Below, one piece after another: positions 1-10,804 of a stretch of DNA of 64,000 nucleotides. Under the pieces are notes generated by a model. That model made no database searches, was not told the DNA's origin, and saw only the letters and a program-made list of their open reading frames with translations. The translations under genes were made by a program, and so were the position numbers. Numbering within the stretch: the first letter of the stretch is position 1; the number at the start of each line of letters is the position of its first letter. Source of the stretch: Chrysoporthe austroafricana (taxonomy: Eukaryota; Ascomycota; Sordariomycetes; Diaporthales; Cryphonectriaceae); NCBI GenBank assembly GCA_001051155.2, contig JYIP02000002.1, forward strand, positions 1,309,583 to 1,373,582. The letters run 5' to 3'.

Positions 1-916
1 CTGCCTGGCCTTGCCGGGACCGACGATTGAGTTGCAAGATCGGAGGTACGCGGCAAGCTGCCGTCGCTAGCCATGCTAGCCATGCCTAGCTCCATCCCAG
101 CACCTGCACCTGCTGCAACAACGCCTGCTGCACCTACCCAGTACTCCCTCCTGCTCCTTCCCGGTCGCGGCACGGTGGGTAGGTGGGTAGGTGGGTAGGT
201 GGGTAGGTACTCTTGTAGTACGTAGCGTGGCACGCGTGGGCAGGTAGGTGCTGCTGGGGACATGTACCACCGTACCAGCAGGACCCCGGCGCGAGCCACG
301 AGAGCTTGCATCGAGCCGCTGCACTCGCGGGGCCTGACCCAAGCCTGGCCCCAACCCTGCCGGGGATGCAGCTCGAGCTACCCTACGTACATACATCGAC
401 ATGCTAGCACACTAGGTATAGACAGTGCTTGCAGTTGCTGTGCAGGAATTCATTACATCGTACAGCGCAGACGGCTACCGACGGAGTCCCGTCTCCACTC
501 CAGCTCCAGACAGCTCCAGAGCTCACCACAGCACAGCACAGCACGGCCGGCCGGAGCCGCAGGGGATACGGCATGCGGCCTGGCAGCTGCGCGCAGGCGC
601 TCTCTCTGCCGCCTCGTGCTCGCCTGGACGAGCCCAAGTAAGTGCACAAGCATGGCGGCCTGACGGTCTTCTTGTTGGGGGGTGGGCTAACCTCGGGCAG
701 CCGCAGCTGAGGCGCTCATCTCGGGACCATTCGCCCTCTCAGGACGCGTTTCCAGCCCACACAAACGCACCGGGCCAAGGCGGTGGGCGGAGTGTCAGGC
801 CACAGGTAGAGGACACATGACGAGCAGCAAGTCACAGGCAGGTCTCGGATCTCATAACAGGTTCATAATGCTGCTGGCGAGTATCAAACACCACACCACA
901 CCACTTCCGTCCCGGC
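1..916. other. Left-edge intergenic DNA
   Basis: No convincing gene. The open frames here are short, overlap on both strands and lack recognisable domains. The stretch holds the 8-bp tandem repeat at 174-205 and CACAGCACAG-type short repeats near 530-545. Part of it is probably the 3' untranslated region of the Bli-3-like gene. Confidence 0.6.
174..205. repeat. 8-bp tandem repeat (GGTGGGTA)4
   Basis: Four perfect copies of GGTGGGTA followed by a partial copy. It is G-rich on the plus strand and not telomeric (TTAGGG). No function is visible. Confidence 0.9.
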
Positions 917-1534
917 CTAGTGCGAGGCCCTCCACTGGCTCACCTCGCTCTCGCTCAGCTCCCTCAGCTTGTTGATCGCCGCGGGCTTCCCCGTGACCGC
1001 GCCCTGCGCCACCTCCGCCGCCCGCGAGAGCACGTTCTTCGCGACGATGGCGTACGTCGCGCTCAGCGCCTTGACGCGGATGATCCCGATCCGCGGGTCG
1101 TCCTCGCCGCCGTCGTGCGTGCCGTCCCCCAGGTCCCCCAGCCACGTCTTCAGGAGCGGGCTGTAGTGCTTCTTGACCAGCGCCCGGTCCGTCTCCACCG
1201 CCGCCGACCCGGCCACCGACGCCCACTCGCCGCTGCCGTTCAGGAACGACACGTTGACGTGGTCGTCGCCCTGCAGCTCGTCCGTCTTGCCCGACTCCGT
1301 GTTCGTGTGGAAGAGCAGGTCGAGCCCGCCCTTCTCCTTGGCCGCCACCGCCATGCACCGCGACACCAGCTTCCCCGAGGCCGCGTCGCGCGTCGTCAGC
1401 ATCCCGAACTTGCAGTTGGTGATGAAGTCGCTGAGGTCCGTGACCTTCTCCTCCAGCGTCGCCTCGCGGTCGGCGTTCGCCGCCTTGTAGGGGTCGGCCG
1501 GCTTGTCGCCTGTGGATGTGTTGGAGAAGGACAT
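917..1534 (-). CDS. bli-3: Bli-3-like FMN-binding split-barrel protein (pyridoxamine 5'-phosphate oxidase-like)
   Basis: Single-exon gene for 205 aa. The protein resembles the fungal blue-light-inducible Bli-3 / general-stress family of pyridoxamine-phosphate-oxidase-like split barrels, which bind a flavin. Visible family features are the N-terminal helix around DLSDFITNCKFGMLTT, the core strand SRCMAVAAKEKGGLDLLFHT (about residues 60-80) and the block VNVSFLNGSGEWASVAG (about 90-108). Start is the ATG at 1534; the frame is open a further 31 codons upstream, but that part is low-complexity and not family-like. The substrate of this family is not established. Light or stress induction is inferred from the Neurospora namesake, not shown here. 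Confidence 0.85.
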   Translation of the reverse strand: MSFSNTSTGDKPADPYKAANADREATLEEKVTDLSDFITNCKFGMLTTRDAASGKLVSRCMAVAAKEKGGLDLLFHTNTESGKTDELQGDDHVNVSFLNGSGEWASVAGSAAVETDRALVKKHYSPLLKTWLGDLGDGTHDGGEDDPRIGIIRVKALSATYAIVAKNVLSRAAEVAQGAVTGKPAAINKLRELSESEVSQWRASH

Positions 1535-2496
1535 GGTGGTTCTGGAGCGGCGTGTTAGCTCTAGTCTATTGCCTAGTTTGATATGGTAAGTTGTGGCGAG
1601 GGGTGCTGCTCGCAGGTGGGCAGCCAACCGAAGCCGTGCTGGACGGCTACGTCTCGTCTCGGGACATGCCCAAGACAGCTGCGGCCAGTGGATGGTAGGT
1701 TAAGGGCGGACATACTGGTAAGTTCTTGTAGCGCGGGAAGAAAAGAGTTGTTCGTGGTTTGGTTTCGCTGTTAGCGTTGTGAGCTGTCTTCGAGTGTCGG
1801 TGATGGATGGTGTGATGGGAGCCAACGCATGTGAGTATGTGATGTTCGCGAGCTCGAGAGCTGTCAGCTGTATTTATTCCAGGCCTAATGAACCTTCCGT
1901 CGTCATACTGAAACCGCTGTGGGATTTCATCATCGAGTTGCTCGTCATTCCCATATGTTCACCGTGGTGACGTCAAGGCTGGTGCAACACGCGGGGCGAT
2001 CGATCCGCGGCGCTTGTAACACTGGGCCAGCTGCGATTTCTCCGATTTTCATGACCAGATGGTACGCTCTTACTATTAACTACCGATCGGTACAAAGAGG
2101 GCTGCAGGCTGTGATCTGGTCGATTTCTCCACGGGTGTTTAATCCTCAAGCCGCCCGGGCTGGGCTGATCGGTGAGGGCATCGGGGCAAGGTCCATGAGA
2201 CAATGGCATCATCGTGATGGGATCGTCTGCTGTGGCACAACGCGGAGTATCTCGCAGGTGGAACGGCTTGTCATTGCCCTATTCCTTTCGACAGACCCTC
2301 GTGGTCTGGAGGCCGTAGGGGTGGACTATTTGTGACCACCCCTGCTGGGCAGAGCTGACTGGGTAAACTGCAACATTATACCTCCCTCCTCTAGCATGCT
2401 GCGATCAGCAAACAGCTAGGCGGCGGCTCGACAGCCTGTCATCGAGCTCCTGTGCCAGTAGAGCGCGTCTCACCTGCGTGAGGTCACACCCCTCGC
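1535..2496. other. Intergenic region: Bli-3-like promoter and DPH5 3' flank
   Basis: Both neighbours are on the minus strand, so this holds the promoter of the Bli-3-like gene and the 3' end of DPH5. A CGATCGATCC block at 1998-2007 and CCGATCGG at 2083-2090 lie 460-560 bp upstream of the Bli-3 start. A 138-codon plus-strand frame (1919-2335) shows no protein character. Confidence 0.5.
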
Positions 2497-3474
2497 CTAC
2501 TTGCCCTGATAGTCCGCCTTCCATATCCTGTCCCAGGTCTCCTTGCTCACGGCAAACTCCCGGACAAACTCGTGCTCCAGCTCGTGCGTCCGCCGGCCCA
2601 GCAGCACGAGGCTGTGCAGCGGCGGGCCGAGGACGTCGTCCTGGGCGCACAGCTCCTGCAGCGTGCCGGCGACGAACTTCTCAGTGCGGCCGCCGACGCG
2701 GGCCGCGCCGATCGCGAGGCTGTCGGGCCCGTACGCGCCGTCGCCGCGCTCCGCAGCGACCTCGAGCATCTGCGCCGCGCACTGCCCGGCCGTCATGTAC
2801 CGCGGCGGCTCGTAGACGAGGCGGCCGCGCGCCAGGTTCTCGAGGCTCTGCTCCTTGACCTTGATGTCGAGCAGCACCAGCGTGTGCAGGCCGACGGCGC
2901 GGTTCTCGGCCACGCGGTCGTAGAAGGACGCCGGCCGCCAGCTGTCCGTGAAGAACACCATGCTGACCGTCTGCCCGAAGTTGTACAGCTGCAGGCCCGC
3001 CGCGCCGATCCCGCTCAGGATCGACGCGTTCGGCACCGTGCGCACCGGCACGCCCAGCCCGCGCGCCCGCAGCACCAGGTCCGTGTGCGTCGTCGCGCCG
3101 AACGGGTCGCCCACCACCAGGAACGCCACGTCCTCCGTCCCCGCGTCCCGCAGGATCTCGTCGCTGTTGGACTCGACCATCTCGCGGTCGGCGATGGTCA
3201 CGGGCCGCCCGTAGTAGGATTCCTACTGGGGCGTGTCAGCCTCCGTCAGCCCTCCTCGCGCGATGGGCTCTCGTGGCGCCCGTGGGGGTCAAAGGGAGGT
3301 TGGAGGGGGGGGACAGAGGGTGGGCGGTAGCCTGCTCACCAGGACGGACTGGTCGACTAGAAGGATGCTGGTGTACGCCTCGAGGTACACGCGCGAGGCC
3401 TTCTTCACGATCTCCAGCCCCTTGACCGTGATGTCGGTCTCATCCGACAGGCCGAGGCCCACGAGGTACAACAT
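2497..3474 (-). CDS. DPH5: Diphthine methyl ester synthase Dph5
   Basis: Two exons (3474-3340, 3222-2497) join in phase 0 to 286 aa, close to yeast Dph5 (300 aa). It is the SAM-dependent methyltransferase that methylates the modified histidine of elongation factor 2 in diphthamide synthesis, in the cytosol. The start [20 protein letters not shown] is the hallmark N-terminus of the tetrapyrrole-methylase fold. Later blocks are [20 protein letters not shown] (SAM site), [18 protein letters not shown] and [15 protein letters not shown], then EPPRYM. The intron (3339-3223) starts GTGAGC and ends CAGTAG; splicing restores VDQSVL/ESYYGRP as in orthologs. It is divergent from SNU23. Confidence 0.95.
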
Positions 3475-3870
3475 CTTGCCAGAACTGCCGGTCGATCACT
3501 GGTAGAAGGCGATGGTGCTGGGGAGTGAGTGACCGTCTTGTCGCAGAGAAACGCTTCGCGGGGAGGCGCTTCAAATTTCAGAAGCCAAATAAATGAAGGC
3601 TGCTAGTGAAACAGCCCACTATACCTCCGCCACAGTGTGCAGTGAGTGGCTCCCAAAGTAGCGGTATAACGCCTGGAAGACCCCCGCTGGTTCCTCTCCC
3701 TATCGATAAGCTCCCATCGACAACTGACGTTCGCGTCGATACAGTTCGTCTCGTCTCCCGCATTGGCCACACAGCCCCACAGGCCCTTAACTTCCAACCA
3801 CCCGCCCAGCACACATCCTCCTGCACTCCCGCCATCGGATTCTTCCCCCCAAACGAACAAACCGCCCAAC
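3475..3870. promoter_or_regulatory. Shared divergent promoter of DPH5 and SNU23
   Basis: A 396-bp gap between two start codons pointing away from each other, so it must carry both promoters. The 50 bases before SNU23 are C/A-rich, typical of fungal leaders. I see no clear TATA box. Confidence 0.6.
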
Positions 3871-3882
3871 ATGTCCAAACAA

Positions 3883-3916
<34 letters not shown>

Positions 3917-4602
3917 ACGGCACCGCCTCGGGCGACACGTCCTTCCGCAAGACGCGCGACGCCGACGAGTACGCGCAGAAGGCCAAGGAGCGCACGGCGG
4001 CGGAGCGCGAGGAGGCCAAGGCGCGGTACGAGGCGAAGCTGGCGGGCAAGCGGTACTACAAGCCGCGGGACGGGACGGAGGTGATGGCGGAGGCGCGGCG
4101 GCAGGTGCTGGACGTGAGCGCGCGCGTGGGCAAGACGCAGCTGGTGGCGGCGGGCGCGGGCGTCGGCCGCCGCGGCCGCGGCGCCGGCTTCTACTGCGAG
4201 GCGTGCGACCTCACCTTCAAGGACAACATCCAGTGGGTCGAGCACATCAACAGCGGGCAGCACCTGGCGAGCGTCGGCCAGACGCTCGACGTGCGCGCCG
4301 CCGGCGCCGAGGAGGTGCACCGCCGCATCGAGGAGGTGTGGGAGCGGCTGCAGGCGCTGGAGCGGGAAAAGGCGACGGGCCTGCAGGAGCGCATCAAGAT
4401 CCACGAGGAGGACATGGAGCGGGAGCGGGAGGAGAAGCGCCGGCGGCGGAAGGAGGCCGAGGGGAGGAAGCGCGCGGAGAGGGAGAAGGAGGCGAGCGCG
4501 AAGATGGACTACGGCGGGGACGTCCGGATCGAGGGCGAGCATGACGAGGAGGACATGATGGCTGCGATGGGCATCAGCGGCTTCGGATCCTCGAAGAAGT
4601 GA
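3871..4602 (+). CDS. SNU23: U4/U6.U5 tri-snRNP protein Snu23 (ZMAT2-like)
   Basis: Single exon, 243 aa. Snu23/ZMAT2 is a spliceosomal protein that enters with the tri-snRNP in the nucleus. After a ten-glycine run (residues 5-14) come the conserved block SFRKTRDADEYAQKAKER, then RYYKPRDG, then a U1-type C2H2 zinc finger with Cys109, Cys112, His125 and His131. The C-terminus is a charged helix rich in E/R/K (about 145-215) ending MMAAMGISGFGSSKK, a typical tail of the family. The ATG follows a CAAC context; an in-frame ATG 36 codons upstream would add only Pro/Ser-rich leader. The poly-glycine tract (GGC repeats) may vary in length between strains. Confidence 0.93.
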
Positions 4603-5259
4603 GCCGGCGGTGTGCCCTACAGAATCACTTCCTCTGTACAGCATGCGCTTTCAAGATGGGACAGCCGAGCACAACACGCATGAGCCCGCCGGGGCCGCCC
4701 AAGTTCCTGGAACACTCTAAGATGAGACCTCTGCAGGGGGCCGCCTCTAAAGGAGGTATCCTGTGGCACGGCATCTTTACGTCTGACTTCTCCGAAAGCA
4801 GGCTTGACTGATGACACACCTTGTGGCAATGTCCAAGAAGATTGGCCCGATGCGAGACATCCAGAACAAGCCTGCATAGACTTGTTTCGACTGCTGTGCT
4901 CTTCTGGCGAAGCCGCGGTGGAACAGAAGGCATCAGACGCACGCGTGCGAACCGGTAACGCACTTCGCGAGTTATTACAACTTGGCTGCATACACAGTCC
5001 GGACGAGAGCTAGTGTTTTTGCTCACGGGGTCAGGCGTTCAAGGGTATCTCGAGTCTATTCGCAGCACCCTCTACACGGGCACCATCTCCATAGTACAGT
5101 TCCGTATGTCCAAGTGATATGCGTACAGCGCTCTAAGAGTCCATACACCGTGCTCATCCAAATGCATATGCAATGCGTCATCAGAATATAACATGCCATG
5201 TGAAGTGAAAAGCCCCGTGTCTCACCACCAGAGACTCGCCAACCCCCTGAAAACAGCCC
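4603..5259. other. Convergent 3' intergenic region
   Basis: Lies between the stop codons of SNU23 and the zinc transporter. Moderate GC, no domain-bearing frame, so it is presumably two 3' untranslated regions and terminators. Confidence 0.55.
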
Positions 5260-7131
5260 CTAACGCCCCTTCAGCCTCTGCGCTAATATCGGTGTCGATG
5301 GCATGGGACTGGTCGCACTCAGCGGCGATAGCGCGCTCTTGCCTATCCCGCACCAGCAGTTCGGGTCACCGTCCCTCTCCACCTGCAGGGTAATGTCGAT
5401 GTTCCTTTCTGCGAAGTACTGTTGCGCACGCATGCGAACATCTTCCATGTCCGCTCCTCGGACCGCGAGGATGTGCATCGAGCCGATCAACCTGTCACCT
5501 GATGCGTCATCGTCGCTGACCCGATCGTCGATCCAGAACTTGGGCACCCCGTAACCCGCGACCCCGCGCAGTTCTGTTATGCCCGAGAGGATGTCGCGAA
5601 GCGAGTACTCGATCTGGTCGGGGATGGTCAGGAGGAGCCTGGAGGCGGATGATCGAATCAACGGGATCGCGGAGCCCAGGATGAGCGCCGCAATGAGGAA
5701 GGACGCCACAGGATCCCACCCTGCCCAGGGGAAGAAATGCGTCAGGGCGGTCGAGACGATGACCGCGCCGCTGCCGAGGGTGTCGGCGAGAACATGGAGG
5801 TAGATTCCGTGCATGTTCTCGTTGTCGTGAGAGTGAGCATGAGCAGCCGTGTGATGCTGGTGCCCGTCTGCGTGACTATGATCGTGTGAATGCGCATGCG
5901 CATGAGAGTGACCATGATCGTGATCGTGATCGTGATCGTGACTGTGGCTGTGGTCATGATCGTGGTCGTGTGAGTGGGTGCTCTTCTCATCCAGTGCAGA
6001 ATGCTTGTGCGAATCTGCGTGTGAATGAGAGTGAGAGTGGCCATGAGAGTGCCCTCCACAACCATGGCTGTGACCATGGCCATGATGGTGGTGGCCGAAC
6101 GCGGCCATCCCGACCAGATTCACGATGAGACCTAGGCTGCTCACGATGAAGAGCTCGGCCAGCCTCTTCGTCTCCCTGCCTTCGATGATCCGCTCGAAGG
6201 CTTCTATCATAATCTCCACGCTTATAAGCCTGTACCTGCCGTCAGCGGATTTCCAGAGAACCAGTATGGCAACCCTCTTGCTCACACTAAGAAGACGCCG
6301 TTTGCAAAGCCACTCAGCGTCTCGACTTTTCCGAACCCGTACGGGAAGCGAGCGTTAGGTGGCCACTTGCTCGCCACAGAGGCAAACAGACCAACAGCAA
6401 GGGCAACGCAGTCGAAGAACATGTGGATGCTGTCGCTAAGCAAGCCAAGCGAGTCTGTGACGTAGCCGTAGAAAGCCTGGACAGCCATGAACGAGAAGTT
6501 GAGACTGTTTGCAGATGTCAGCGTTGGCTCGCTTCGTACAGAGTACGATATTGTGCGCCCACCTCATAAAGTAGAAGATCCTCCGCGAGTCCTTCTCGGT
6601 CATCACGCTGTGTAGCAAAGGCCATCTTGCAGTGTAGGGCAAGAGCGAGTTTGTAAACCGCGACCGCTCGGCGGAGTGGTCGTGGGCAGCTTTGGACAGC
6701 GTAGCCGTCGGGGGCTTGTACTGCCCAGCGAAGACAGCATTCGTCGGCGTCACGAGCGGCTTCCCCGCCGGCGTAGAGCTTGTCTTCCAGCCATTGCCCG
6801 TCAACAGCGGAGGGGGCAGGTTCTGCCGGCCCTGCATCCTGCTCCCCGAGTCTGTCTTTGTGTGGGAGTGCGATCCGTGGTTATGGGAGTGCGACGCGGC
6901 GTGTGGGACGGAAGACGAGCGGTCGTGGCCGTGGCCGTGGCCGTGGTCGTGGGCGTCTTCGTCTTGGTGCTCGTGCTCGTGATCTTCGGGGGTGGCCAGG
7001 CTCATGTCTAGCTTGAAGGAGCGGTTCAGCGTCCCCGACCTGGACCGCGAGTGAACCTCGCCGTGGCCATGGCCCTGGCGGCTGCTTGAGCGAGACATGG
7101 CGGTTCCAGAGAGGACAAAGGTGGAAGCCAT
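5260..7131 (-). CDS. CDF-family zinc transporter with histidine-rich loop (ZnT7/Cis4/Msc2-like)
   Basis: Three exons (7131-6563, 6504-6286, 6229-5260) join to 585 aa; introns are 58 and 56 nt. It is a cation diffusion facilitator expected to move zinc into ER/Golgi lumen in exchange for protons. The first ~170 residues are His/Ser-rich and soluble. SRRIFYF opens the membrane part. TM2 holds His217/Asp221 (HMFFD) and TM5 His408/Asp412 (HVLAD), the four-residue zinc site of eukaryotic ZnTs. Between TM4 and TM5 (about 309-398) lies a loop with dozens of His in HSHG/HDHDH repeats. The second splice uses GTGAGC after GT, restoring FANGVFLVLISVEIM. The start could instead be Met12. A longer Msc2-like N-terminal membrane domain is absent. 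Confidence 0.9.
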
Positions 7132-8196
7132 GGCGGCGGAGAGGCAGAGCCGGGAGCGTTCGCGTTCGCGCCCGCGCTATCTTGAAGGTGAAAAAAAAGA
7201 TAAAGCGCCTCCCAGGCAGAGCGTCGCGAAGCAGACAGGACCAAGAAACGGCCCTCGGAAAGCAACAGCAGTGGTTATATCATGGAGCAGGACGACGCCG
7301 AGCCTCTTCTCTTCACCTGCGCAACCAGCCCCGGCGGGATCGGAACGAGAGCTGGGGTCCCCGCAAGTCGAGACCCACGACGCCCTCGGCGCAGCTTGTC
7401 GGTTCTGATAGCTGATAGCGAGTCGCGTCGTGACGGGTGCCCGTGTCCGTGTCGAGGGGGACGGATGTGGCAATGCGCCCGAGGATGCGGAGGTGCACAG
7501 CAGGCAGGGAGAGTCGCGAGGGATCCGAGAGGCCCTTGTCCCCTTCAACCGGGCTGGAGGAGAGATGTCGGTGGAGACAGCCGGCAAGTCGCAGTCGTCA
7601 TTTACACTGATCCCAGAGGGCCCAATTCCCATTCCTTTATGGAGGGCGGCCTTCCTTTTGAGAGGGGCCATCCCATGTCCCTGCCCCCCTGGAGCCCCTG
7701 ATTTTAGCGCTGCAGCTGTCGCTGTGTGGTCGCTGGGAGCTGGGGCTGATCTGCCCTGGACTGCCGTAGCTGCATGCAGAAGCCCCATCTGTGGCGACGA
7801 TTAGCTCAGATAATCTGTGATAGTGTGGCAGCCCGGGCTGTGTGGCCCTGCTATCACATCGCATCTAGGTGCAGGGCCTCGGCGCTGACCCCTGACATGC
7901 CCAAAACACCAAGAGTATGTGTCCATAGAGAACAGACTGGCTTCGTGAAAATGCATCGCGGACAGAGTCAGGATGCTCGACCACCTGGACGAACTGCACA
8001 TCTCCAAGGCTTGAGGGGGACCATGAGGAGCAACCCCTCACAGCTGCGATGGGCAATTATGTAATCAATCTACCCAGTTGACCTTTTCAGCAAGTCTGCC
8101 AGCGACGACTTCCAAAACACCTTGGGACGTCGCAGCCTCCCAACTTTCTCTTCTTCCCAGACCAGCCCCAAGACTTGTACCTCTCAGACAGCAACC
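7132..8196. other. Divergent intergenic region between zinc transporter and ALG1
   Basis: Carries promoters for both genes. The stretch just before ALG1 (8100-8196) is C/T/A-rich like a fungal 5' leader. Open frames on both strands lack recognisable protein features. Confidence 0.5.
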
Positions 8197-9764
8197 ATGG
8201 CGATATTCCCAGACAACCTCAGGCGCGTCCTGTTCTCCATGGGCCTCATCGTGGGATACCTTGCCGTCCGCGGCATGTCCACCGAGGTGTACCTCTTGTT
8301 TATGAGCGTGCTCACCAGCGTGGTCGTCTACCTGTTCGTGGCCGAGCACGGCCCCAAGCGGTTCGATCCCAACAGTCCCCAGAACAAGCACATGTCTGCC
8401 CAGGTCCTCGTCCTTGGTGACATTGGTCGGAGCCCCCGCATGCAGTATCATGCTCTCAGCATCGCCAAGCACGGTGGACAGGTCCAGCTCATTGGTTATC
8501 GCGGTCAGTGGAGCTCACCCTCGCCTGAGGCTGTCGTAGGGTGCCATATGCTGACTTCTCTCTCCAGAATCTGGCCTGCTCCCTGCCCTGCTCGAGAGCA
8601 AGAATGTCTCGGTCTGGGCACTGCAACCACCGTCTCGCCTCCTGTCCAAGCTGCCGTTCATCGTTGGGGGACCTCTTAAGGTGCTCTACCAGGTTTATGG
8701 GCTGCTCTCGGTCCTCCTGTATGGGGTGGAGCCGTCCAAGTGGCTCATCGTCCAGGTATGTTACCAGCGGATTGGATACTGTACCGAGTGAGTTAAGAGT
8801 GAGGTGAGACTGAACGCTGCTGCAGAACCCGCCCTCCATCCCCACCCTGGTGGTGGCAGCTCTCACCTGTCGTGTCCGCAACACCGGTCTGATCATCGAC
8901 TGGCACAACTACGGATGGACCATCCTGGCAGGCACGCGTGGTCAGCGCCACCCCTTCGTCCGCGCATCCAAGGTTTATGAGGCCTTCTTCGGCCGCATCG
9001 CACCCACCGCCAACCTTGCCGTCACCGCCGCCATGAAGGCCGATCTGCAGACCGCCCCCTACAACATCCGCACGCCCATCGTCGCCATGCACGACCGCCC
9101 TGCCGCCATCTTCCGACCGATCAGCAACCAGCAGGACCGCAGCGTCTTCCTGAGCGGCATCCTGCAGACCGCGGACTACGTCGAGGACATCCTCGCCGGC
9201 CGGATGCGGCTGCTGGTGAGCAGCACCTCCTGGACCCCGGACGAGGACTTCAGCATCCTGCTGGACGCGCTCGTCTCCTACGCCGCGTCGCCCCAGCGCG
9301 TCCCGCTGCTGGTCGTCATCACGGGCCGCGGGCCCCAGAAGGCCCTGTACGAGGCCGAGATCGCCCGCCTCACCGCCGCCGGCCGACTGGGCGGCATCGA
9401 GATCCGCACGGCGTTCCTGTCGTTCGCGAACTACGCCAACCTGCTCGCGGCCGCCGACCTGGGCATCTGCCTGCACATGAGCTCGTCCGGCCTCGACCTC
9501 CCGATGAAGGTCGTGGACATGTTCGGCGCCGGCCTGCCGGTGCTGGCGTACTCGCGGTACCAGAGCTTCGGCGAGCTGGTCAAGGAGGGCGTCAACGGGA
9601 TGGGCTTCGGCACGTCGGCGGAGCTGATGGGCGGCCTGCTCCGGCTGCTCGACGCCGAAAACGGGCAGCTGGCTAAGCTCAAGGCTGGCGCCGTGGAGGA
9701 AGGATCGCGCCGCTGGGACGAGGAGTGGGACGAGGTCGTGAAGCCCCTTCTCGGGTTCACCTGA
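8197..9764 (+). CDS. ALG1: Chitobiosyldiphosphodolichol beta-mannosyltransferase Alg1
   Basis: Three exons (8197-8503, 8568-8755, 8826-9764) join to 477 aa. Alg1 adds the first mannose from GDP-mannose to GlcNAc2-PP-dolichol on the cytosolic face of the ER, the first mannosylation of the N-glycan precursor. A hydrophobic segment at about 8-50 is the membrane anchor. [20 protein letters not shown] is the GT33 N-terminal signature, and [13 protein letters not shown] follows in exon 3. The C-terminal half is GT-B with [10 protein letters not shown] and [28 protein letters not shown], the nucleotide-sugar region. Intron 1 has donor GTCAGT; splicing gives IGYRESGLLP. All phases agree. Its stop faces that of the E2 gene. 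Confidence 0.95.
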
Positions 9765-9934
9765 CTGAGCCTGTCGTTCTGCACGCGCACACCCCGCGCC
9801 CGCTCCGGGTCGGGCCATCGTTGTCACTCTGGGAAAGGGAACTGCCTGGTGAGAGGTCTCCCGGGACGAGGAAGGCGATGGATGACTGCCTGGACCATGA
9901 TATGAACCAATGACTCTTGCTATACCAAAACTGG

Positions 9935-9966
<32 letters not shown>

Positions 9967-10183
9967 GGGAAGGATTCCATAGTGGATGAATGAATGCCGA
10001 AAGATAATGCTTGTGCCCGTTGTGGACACCGGCAGCCAGTGAACAGATGATGCCTGGCCGCCGAGTTGTTCTATACGTCCGCCCCTGCTTCGCCCCCCCC
10101 CCCCGTGCCAACCGTGATCCAGCGCAGCCCAGACTACCCGCCTCCTCCTCCCCCCCCCTCCCTCTCCCCCCTCCCCCCAAGCC
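9765..10183. other. Convergent 3' region with CA microsatellite and C-tracts
   Basis: Short region between the ALG1 and E2 stop codons. It contains the CA repeat (9937-9964), a C10 run near 10096 and pyrimidine-rich CTCC tracts just past the E2 stop. No gene seen. Confidence 0.6.
9937..9964. repeat. (CA)n microsatellite
   Basis: About 14 uninterrupted CA units in the 3' flank of ALG1. Confidence 0.95.
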
Positions 10184-10804
10184 TCAGTCCTCCCCCAGGC
10201 TCTCCCGCACGCACTTCCGGCAGCGCTTCCTGTACTCCCTGCTGAGGCCGGCGCGCTCCTCGCGCAGCAGCTTGGCGGCCTCGGGGTTGGCGGGGCTGTC
10301 GGCGTTGGGGCCCGCGAACAGGGAGATGACGGACAGCAGGATGGTCTCGGGGGTCTGGACGGGGCTCCAGCGCTCGGCGGCGCTCTCGTAGCCGTACTTG
10401 TCCTCCTCGGGCGGGTGCAGGATGCTGATGCACAGCAGGCCGGTGTCCGGGTAGATGTTGGGGTGGAAGGGGATGGGGTCGAGGAAGGTGAGCGAGGGCG
10501 GGAGGAGGGGGTACTCCGGGGGGAAGCGCAGGCGGGCGCGGAAGTTTGCGCCTGGGACGAGGTCAGTGTGAGGCTGATTGCGTGAGAGGAGGAGGAGGAG
10601 GGAGAGGAGGAGGAGGAGAGGGCTGTTCCCGGCATACGTACCTCCGTAGTATTTCGTCTCGTCGTTGATCATGAGCATCACCTCCCACTCGAAGATGTTC
10701 TGGTCGTTCACCAGCCCGCACGATATCCCGGGGATGTCCTTGGCGGTCTGCATCTCCTTGAGCTGCCGGCCCAGGAGGGTGGCCGCCCCCGAGCTCGACG
10801 CCAT
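10184..10804 (-). CDS. Ubiquitin-conjugating enzyme E2, UBE2G1/Ubc7 class
   Basis: Two exons (10804-10642, 10551-10184) join to 176 aa, one UBC domain. E2 enzymes carry activated ubiquitin on a cysteine and pass it to E3 ligase targets; this class has an acidic insert after the active site and serves ER-associated degradation or related ligases. Visible are FRARLRFPPEYPLLPPSLTF, the HPN motif at 84-86, catalytic Cys95 in LLCISILH, the insert EEDKYGYESAAERWSPVQT and ETILLSVISLF. ISILH...EDKYGYE fits UBE2G1 and S. pombe Ubc15 better than Ubc7 proper. There is no C-terminal membrane anchor. Splicing at GTACGT restores YYGGANF. ATG at 10804 has a poly-CCACC leader. Confidence 0.92.
   Translation of the reverse strand: MASSSGAATLLGRQLKEMQTAKDIPGISCGLVNDQNIFEWEVMLMINDETKYYGGTYAGNSPLLLLLSLLLLLSRNQPHTDLVPGANFRARLRFPPEYPLLPPSLTFLDPIPFHPNIYPDTGLLCISILHPPEEDKYGYESAAERWSPVQTPETILLSVISLFAGPNADSPANPEAAKLLREERAGLSREYRKRCRKCVRESLGED

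Noticed and set aside
174..205. Telomere-like repeat
   Set aside because: The unit is GGTGGGTA, not TTAGGG, with only four copies inside non-terminal sequence.
1919..2335. 138-codon plus-strand frame between Bli-3 and DPH5
   Set aside because: No conserved blocks, mixed codon use, no splice-linked continuation.
8793..9980. 395-codon minus-strand open frame opposite ALG1
   Set aside because: It mirrors the GC3-rich ALG1 exon; its translation is Arg/Gly/Ala/Val-rich and includes the CA microsatellite. No domain.
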